Source: Topomyia yanbarensis (Eukaryota; Arthropoda; Insecta; Diptera; Culicidae). From it: a stretch of 64,000 nucleotides of DNA. The translations under genes and the position numbers were made by a program. Of the stretch, positions 58,354-64,000 are shown piece after piece; the stretch's first letter is position 1; every line of letters starts with the position of its first letter. The notes below the pieces were generated by a model. It did no database searches, had not been told where the DNA came from, and saw only the letters and a program-made list of their open reading frames with translations. The stretch covers positions 85,868,370 to 85,932,369 of the forward strand of contig NC_080671.1 of assembly GCF_030247195.1 (NCBI RefSeq), given 5' to 3'.

Positions 58354-59244
58354 TCATGGATTGGGAGGACGCCCGCGTGAATTCGCGTCTGGTACGCGTT
58401 TAGTCTGAGCTTGAATCGCGGTATCGAGAATCAAGCCAGCCAGGAACCCGTACTCTTCCTCCGGAGGAAGCTCTTGTGTCGATTCTACTTTTTCGGATAT
58501 CGCGGACGCGTAGCTCTTCCAATCAATATTTCGTGTGAGGTCATACGAAACATTGATTGTATTCGGTGGCCCTGAACCGTTAGCAATATTAATTACGATT
58601 GGCAGATGGTCGCTGCCGTGGGGATCAGAGACTACCTTCCACATGCAATCTAACCGCAGCGATGTCGAGCAGAGGGACAGGTCTAAGGCGCTCGGACGCG
58701 CTGGAGGGGCAGGAATCCGTGTCATTTCACCCGTATTCAAAATAGTCATATTGAAGTTGTCGCAAAGCTCATGGAGTAGGGTAGATCGATTATCGTCATG
58801 AAGGCAACCCCATGCCGTGCCGTGGGAGTTGAAGTCACCTAAAACTAGCCTCGGTGCGGGGAGGAGTTCCGCAATATCGCAAAGCCGTCGGTGGCTAACT
58901 GAGGCTCTAGGGGGGATGTAGGTGGAAGCAATGCAAATTCTGGTTTGGCAAGCGACAACTTCAATGCCTGGTGTCGAGGGGAGGTCGATCCGATTGAAAG
59001 AATAGCACTTTTTGATCCCCAAAAGTACTCCTCCGTAAGAGTCTTCTCGATCCAAGCGAATAATATTAAAATCGTGGAAGTGTAGGGTTATTTCTGAAGT
59101 GAGCCATGTCTCGCATAGGGCAAATGCATCGCATTTCAAATTATTTAGTAAGATTTTAAACGAATCGATTTTCGGGATAATGCTTCTGCAATTCCACTGT
59201 AGAACAGTGATTAAATCCTTGACCTCGTTCGATGAATTAGCCAT
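58354..59244 (-). pseudogene. LINE ORF2, endonuclease part only (truncated)
   Basis: The ATG at 59244 gives ITVLQWNCRSI, CETWLTS, LVLGDFNSHGTAWG and DPHGSDHLPI, the Asn, Glu, Asp/Asn and Ser-Asp-His blocks of an apurinic-type endonuclease, all present. Reading stops at 58354, just where the linker to RT (RGRPPNPWW-type) should continue; no RT follows. The ATG overlaps the ORF1 stop by 8 bases (ATGGCTAA), a usual arrangement in two-ORF LINEs of the jockey/I group. An upstream in-frame TTG at 59256 is not needed as a start. Confidence 0.85.
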
Positions 59245-60559
59245 CGAAGGATACAATCGCTGAAAGAAGGGGCCATTTCGCAGTGAACTGCATCAAAAAT
59301 GTTTTTACTGCGGGGAGAAAGCTTATCAAGATACTTTTAAGGGGGTCAGAAATGTTTAACGCTGTAAGAATACGGTCCACAATGTCAGAGAAATTTATTA
59401 AGCCAGCACTGTTTTCTTTCTCTGGCTGAGATATGGGAACACTTGGGGTTTTTGATGTTCCTGGAAGTGCTGGGAACTCCTTTTCTGAGCTCAGGTTACT
59501 GAGACCGTTAGCGACTTGCTTCGGTTTTGCACCAGTACTTCCTTGAGTAGTTATTTTAGGGGGACCATGAAGAGACACCTTCTGGCCTTTACGACGAAGC
59601 TTGGAAGAAGAAATGTTCTTCCTTTTTCTACTACTTCTAGGCACAGCAGAAGATGTTCCCTCCTGGGGTTCATCACAGTCGCCTTCGTCAGTAGACAAGT
59701 TGGTAAAGATGTTCGTAGAGACAGGTGGCGTAGCTATCTTAAGCATTTCTGCAAAAGATCGCTTAGAGCGTCCCTGAAGGGAACGCTTAAGATTTTCCTC
59801 GCGCTGTTTGTACGCGGGACATGAAGGGAGATCATGTGGGTTTCCCCCACAGTAGAGACACTTTTCGACATCTCTACCACAGGAATCATCCGCATGATTC
59901 CCACCGCATTTCCCACAGCGGGCTTTATTGCTACAATGGGAGGCTGTGTGTCCCAATTGTTTGCAATTAGTATAGTTCATGACCCGCGGCACAAAGAGGC
60001 GAACAGGTAGACGAACCTTGTCAAAGAGGAGGTAATTGGGCAGGGCAGAGCCGGCGAAGGTCACCCGATAAGAGTCTGAGTTGACGTATATTTTCTTGCC
60101 GTCAGCTGCGACTGATGCTGAATGCAAACGTTTGCATTCCAGTATCTTCACTGGCTTAAGCATGGGGTCTTTGAAACAGCCAGTCCCACATTTTAGCAGG
60201 TCCTCGCAATTCAGACTCGAATCGGAAACGACCCCACTGACTTCAACCCTGCTAGCTGGAATATAAACCCGGTACTCCTTCGTAAAGGGCTCGTAGCCAG
60301 CAATATCGTTTGCCTGAGTAGAACTGTTAACCACCACCCGAAGCTTATCAGGGCGAATTTTCGATATTTCTGTCACGGCCGAATACCGATCTGTCAGAAC
60401 TCGAGAAATCTGCAACAGATTCAAACACTTTTTTTCTTTGGTCCGGAAGAAGATCACAAATGGCCCGGTGGCCGAGCTCGGATATACCTTGAGCCGGGGA
60501 GCCGATTTTATTTCGACGTCCATCTCACCTTGAGATGAACCGCCGTCAGGGGAAGTCAT
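59237..60559 (-). CDS. LINE ORF1 nucleic-acid-binding protein, intact (440 aa)
   Basis: The open frame encodes a gag-like ORF1: an N-terminal part (residues 20-190) with alternating strands that looks RRM-like, then three zinc knuckles at about 196-209, 215-227 and 234-247, then a basic and Ser-rich stretch and a hydrophobic C-terminus (LKSILISFLPAVKTFLMQF). Knuckles 2 (CGKC...H...C) and 3 (CLYC...H...C) are complete. Knuckle 1 has Tyr196 where the first Cys is expected, a likely damaging change. ORF1 proteins bind the LINE RNA and help carry it to the nucleus. It is followed, with 8-base overlap, by the truncated ORF2. Family is jockey/I-like; I do not name it further. Confidence 0.85.
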   Translation of the reverse strand: MTSPDGGSSQGEMDVEIKSAPRLKVYPSSATGPFVIFFRTKEKKCLNLLQISRVLTDRYSAVTEISKIRPDKLRVVVNSSTQANDIAGYEPFTKEYRVYIPASRVEVSGVVSDSSLNCEDLLKCGTGCFKDPMLKPVKILECKRLHSASVAADGKKIYVNSDSYRVTFAGSALPNYLLFDKVRLPVRLFVPRVMNYTNCKQLGHTASHCSNKARCGKCGGNHADDSCGRDVEKCLYCGGNPHDLPSCPAYKQREENLKRSLQGRSKRSFAEMLKIATPPVSTNIFTNLSTDEGDCDEPQEGTSSAVPRSSRKRKNISSSKLRRKGQKVSLHGPPKITTQGSTGAKPKQVANGLSNLSSEKEFPALPGTSKTPSVPISQPEKENSAGLINFSDIVDRILTALNISDPLKSILISFLPAVKTFLMQFTAKWPLLSAIVSFDG

Positions 60560-60740
60560 TTTTGCACGGGCCTATTGCCCAGTGCACGTTATTAAGACAA
60601 CCAAGAAGGGGAAACGAAAACTAATACTTAGCTTGTGTATGTAACGGTATCCAGACGGCTTACTAAAAGAACACTGCTTCACTTCACTGACCGGCTAACG
60701 GTACTCAGAAACAGAAACACAAAAGAAGGGAAAAATAATG
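60560..60740 (-). promoter_or_regulatory. Probable 5' UTR and internal promoter of the LINE
   Basis: About 180 bp upstream of the ORF1 ATG contain CGGTCAGTGAAG, an initiator-like word, with no TATA box needed in such LINEs. The exact 5' end and target duplication were not located. Confidence 0.4.
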
Positions 60741-60744
60741 AAAC

Positions 60745-61935
60745 CTCAACTAGGCGTAGAGTGTGCCAATAACCTTGAACGCGGATTAACACTATTTGTC
60801 GCTATAGAGTGTACGGACCGATGACAAAAGACTTCTATCTCGACTGAGTGCTCGATAACGAATGGTTCAAGAAATATATGTTGATCAAAGTTAATTCTGT
60901 TTAGTTTTTCTGAAAAATTTATTTCTTGAATTAAAATCGCTCTTGACCACATGCTGTGATGCGTTTGTGAAAGGGAAATTATTCGATCGTACTAATCCCC
61001 TGATTTTTCTACAGAATATATGACTTTAACACATCAAGTTGAGGTAGAATTGACTGAGAAATCAAAAAATTAAGTAAAAAATGTTTGGAAAGAAATCTCA
61101 AGTAAAAATATAATTTAAAAATATGAAGTTTCTGAAAAATGTTATACTTCGCAAATTTCTAGACCCCGAAAAGTTTTTACGACAAGCTTATAGTCCTAAG
61201 TTTACTTAAAATCTCATCCATGCAAACCTACCCTAGGTTATTGCAAAGACCTAGAATGCATTTAAAATTGTCATTTTTTCATGGTAAAATATGAATGTTT
61301 TTCGATTCATCTTTTTTAAATCGAAAAGGGATGTCAAATTTGACCCCCCCCCCCCAAGGCCTTTTCAGAAAAACTAACCAGAATATAGCTTCATCAAGTT
61401 ATACCAGAGTTGGCGAGATTTTAAAATTTCGACCTATTTATTTGGTCCAATTTTCAATGCCTGTTAAAACCAACTTCCCCACAAAGTATGAATTGAATAT
61501 TTGATCGGAGTCCATCCCACATATACACAAACAAGCGATGACTGAAATATTCATCTAAATCGGAGCACATCAATTCAACTTCTGGAACAAAGCGGCGCCC
61601 ACTTTTGAAAAACTGGCTCTTTAAAAAAATATTCATCGAGCATTTATTAAATTTTTCCAAGATTTTGCTTTTCGATTGGTGCTTGTTATTGATGACTCTG
61701 CCCGAGATATGCCTGGAAATATCACTTACTCCGCATCGTTTTGGAAATCATTTTTTCTTTATTAATGAAAGACGTACGATACTTCAAAATTTCGTATAAA
61801 TTTGATGAACATTGTCTAACTAAATAGTACAAAGATTTTAATTTCATTCAGCACAACAAAAGCTGAAAAACGTTAAATATCGTACGCTGTTGTTTTTCCG
61901 AAATTTATAAATGATGATAAATCCTTAGAAATATG
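60745..61935. other. No gene seen
   Basis: AT-rich with a poly-C run at 61344-61354. Confidence 0.4.
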
Positions 61936-61939
61936 TTTT

Positions 61940-62096
61940 TTTGTTATAGGGCTTTTAAACTTATGGTCACTCGCCTCTTTTCGAGTTAGAAAAATCTCTT
62001 TTTGATTCTCGAACTCTATGTGCGGGGTTGGGAATTGAACCCAGGTGAGCTGTGCTCAAGGCAATCCATTTTACATACTACACTATGCTCGCCCTA
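61940..62096 (-). mobile_element. tRNA-derived SINE (Feilai-like)
   Basis: The minus strand begins GGGCGAGCATAGTGTAGTAT (A-box region) and has GGTTCAATTCCC as B box about 50 bp on, then TTTTTCTAACTCGAAAAGAG and GCGAGTGACC, which I recall as a body typical of Aedes SINEs. Not a working tRNA: the stems do not pair well. Confidence 0.65.
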
Positions 62097-62372
62097 CTTA
62101 GAAATATTCTACTTGAATATTTTTATGAGCGTTCTTGAATCAACGTAATACTGCATGAGCGAGTTAAATTCTAAACCTTTATTTACAGACAATAAAAGAC
62201 AATTGCTAAAGCGAATTATGTGCCACGTTGCTATTCCATGTTTCATACATGACTGCTTTGAAAATAATTCTTACCGCCCATATTTATAGATTCGAGTTAT
62301 TTTAATGTTTAACTTTGAATACAATTTTTTCCTTTTTTATTTCGACTATGTTAGTCACATTTTCTTTTTTAC

Positions 62373-62672
62373 ATTTTAACGACATTCAATTAGCTAGAGA
62401 TTACTGTCACGGTAAAGATAGACACGTCTACCTTTATCAGGACACATGTTAGTGAACGCGGGTGATTCGTAGTTATTCTGCCTAAGCTCGACTCTCATTA
62501 ACAGAAGACAAAGATTAAGCCCGTACAATATTAAGCCTGTTCTAATGACCCTGCCACTTCTAGTTTTCCAATCTGTTTACTTCACATCCTTGCTCTCACT
62601 TGAGTACTATAGCTCTAAGTTTCATAACTTTCCCTACCCAGTAATCTCTAACTAATTGAATGTCGTTAAAAT
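62373..62672. mobile_element. 300-bp MITE with 35-bp TIRs
   Basis: ATTTTAACGACATTCAATTA at the left is inverted at the right; pairing runs through TAGAGATTACTG for about 35 bp with one mismatch. No ORF. Confidence 0.82.
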
Positions 62673-62674
62673 TT

Positions 62675-63880
62675 GAAAACAATTTTAAACGAACTTCACC
62701 GCTTTACAGACATTCCTGAGTTGGCCACATTGAACGTGTGCACAAGACGTCTCTCAAAACCTATAACAAGGAAGCTACTCCAACAATAATTTGTACAGAA
62801 ACAGATTAAATAACGAAGGACCATTATTTCTATTCCAGCAGCTCCGATAATCAAAGATAAATAAATCTCAAGAGATCAATAGAATATGAAATTGATTCCA
62901 ACGTCATCTGCTAGCGAAATGGAATGTATATTAAAAAAGAGAATGTGGCCTTTCCGGAGTTGGAAATAGCCTTTGGTTTGCGTTTTATCGTATCAGTTAC
63001 ATTGTACAGATTCAACACTGTTTGAATCGTAGATAAGGCATATAATTACTAATCGTGTAACAACAATACATGGTCAAATGGAGTGGTCAGACGAATCCTT
63101 GACATATCTACTTCTGATTTCCGTTAGCTAAGTACAAAAACAAATCCAGCACGTTAATGGAGTGCAACTTTACATCTGTTTACATTTGTTGAATTATAGA
63201 GGCCACTCACTGATGGTCAGAGACCCCGGAAGGTCTTAAGAAAGTTTTGTTGGATGTTGATGCCCGTAACCAGGTTTAGGAATTGTCTAATCCCCAAGAA
63301 AGAGGCAAATTACCCTAAGGACAAATCCTCTATGAATGAAAATAAAAAACAATATTTAGCAAACATTTCAACCACAATTAGGTGACTCGCTCTATAGATT
63401 TATTGTTCAGTTTTGTTATACTCTATAACATATTTATCAAAAATATAGAACATATCAATATTTCTTAATATTCGTTTTTAGTTTGTCGCGTTATTTGCGG
63501 TCTTATGAAATTGTTGCAATTATGCCTGAAAAAAGTACTTTGGGTATAAAAATAAAGAACTATCTATAGAGTCGTAAAATTGTGGCGAGATAACCTCGAT
63601 TCTTGCCACACCGTTTACATGCTTTTTAACATTCAGTCGAGCCCTTCAGAACGGTCTAATCTATCCTACGGACTACCAGCTCACTCGAGACCCTCCGAAA
63701 AGCAGAAACGCAGACTAGCTATCAGTTAATTAATCGCGAAGCTAAATCACTTTTATAAACATGCAGGAAAGCAACCCCAACCGTCTGATGAGCTATTTTT
63801 TATACGTAAAAAAAAAGAAAGCCGATTTCGCGACCGCATTGTGGTCCCCACATTCAAATTCCTCAATGGTTTTAATTAGT
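62675..63880. other. No gene seen
   Basis: AT-rich; no repeat structure recognised. Confidence 0.4.
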
Positions 63881-63884
63881 CTCC

Positions 63885-64000
63885 GACCCCGCGGAAGAAA
63901 GTTACGGCCGACTTTTCCCCGCCATACCACTGCAGCCGCCGCCGTCGCCGCGCGGTTAATTTGGCGCCGGCTTCCTTCAACCGTTTCTGGGCCGACATTA
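63885..64000. other. GC-rich edge of the window
   Basis: GC content rises sharply, with CAGCCGCCGCCGTCGCCGCG. On the minus strand two frames are open, one starting ATGTCGGCCCAGAAACGG. It could be the edge of an exon, 5' UTR or promoter, possibly the missing 5' part of Star, but too little is visible to decide. Confidence 0.3.

Noticed and set aside
59516..59824. Plus-strand ORF of 102 residues
   Set aside because: Antisense shadow of LINE ORF1.

Overview
The window looks like euchromatic DNA of a culicine mosquito, most likely an Aedes species. It is AT-rich and densely packed with mosquito-type transposable elements. The only host protein-coding gene I can recognise has very long introns. 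There are no bacterial-style operons, rRNA or tRNA genes, or CRISPR arrays.

Host gene: three exons on the minus strand (19713-19280, 19144-18971, 6952-6428) join in frame into about 376 residues that read as the lumenal FkbM-methyltransferase-like domain of protein Star, the EGFR-pathway cargo factor for Spitz-type ligands. The last intron is about 12 kb. The first exon(s), coding for the cytoplasmic N-terminus and membrane anchor, were not found, so most or all of 19.7-64 kb is probably Star intron or 5' flank.

Main find: a complete Transib-superfamily DNA transposon (RAG1 relative) at 42528-46726. It has a perfect 5-bp target duplication (CATTG), termini starting with CACAGTG (the V(D)J signal heptamer), and near-identical terminal inverted repeats of about 900 bp. 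Its transposase gene is intact once two short introns (49 and 61 bp) are removed, giving 648 residues with the DDE triad and the C2/H2 zinc site. The inverted repeats are long enough to include the transposase promoter, start codon and first 37 codons, so the right end carries a second, outward-copied gene start facing back into the element. A diverged older copy of part of the same repeat lies just inside it.

Layout of the rest: 0-6.4 kb, small foldbacks, a TIR element and LINE debris; 6.4-19.7 kb, Star exons with a 12-kb intron holding R1-like and jockey-like LINE relics, a 905-bp hAT-type element with perfect 8-bp TSD, nested MITEs, a MULE (Phantom-like) transposase relic and a 639-bp palindrome built of CATTCGGG motifs; 20-31 kb, SINEs, MITEs and a multi-unit mosquito repeat; 31-39.5 kb, a 912-bp foldback, a tandem family with roughly 400-450 bp units, and a 2-kb TIR element inserted in it; 40-47.3 kb, the Transib and probable host repeat; 47.5-50.3 kb, inverted tandem arrays around an L1-type ORF1 relic; 54.8-60.7 kb, a retroelement insertion with 23-bp TSD, a dead mariner, a foldback, and a LINE with intact ORF1 but truncated ORF2; 60.7-64 kb, a SINE, a 300-bp MITE and a GC-rich end.

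All calls come from reading the sequence by eye; percent identities are estimates, and no database search or alignment was run.
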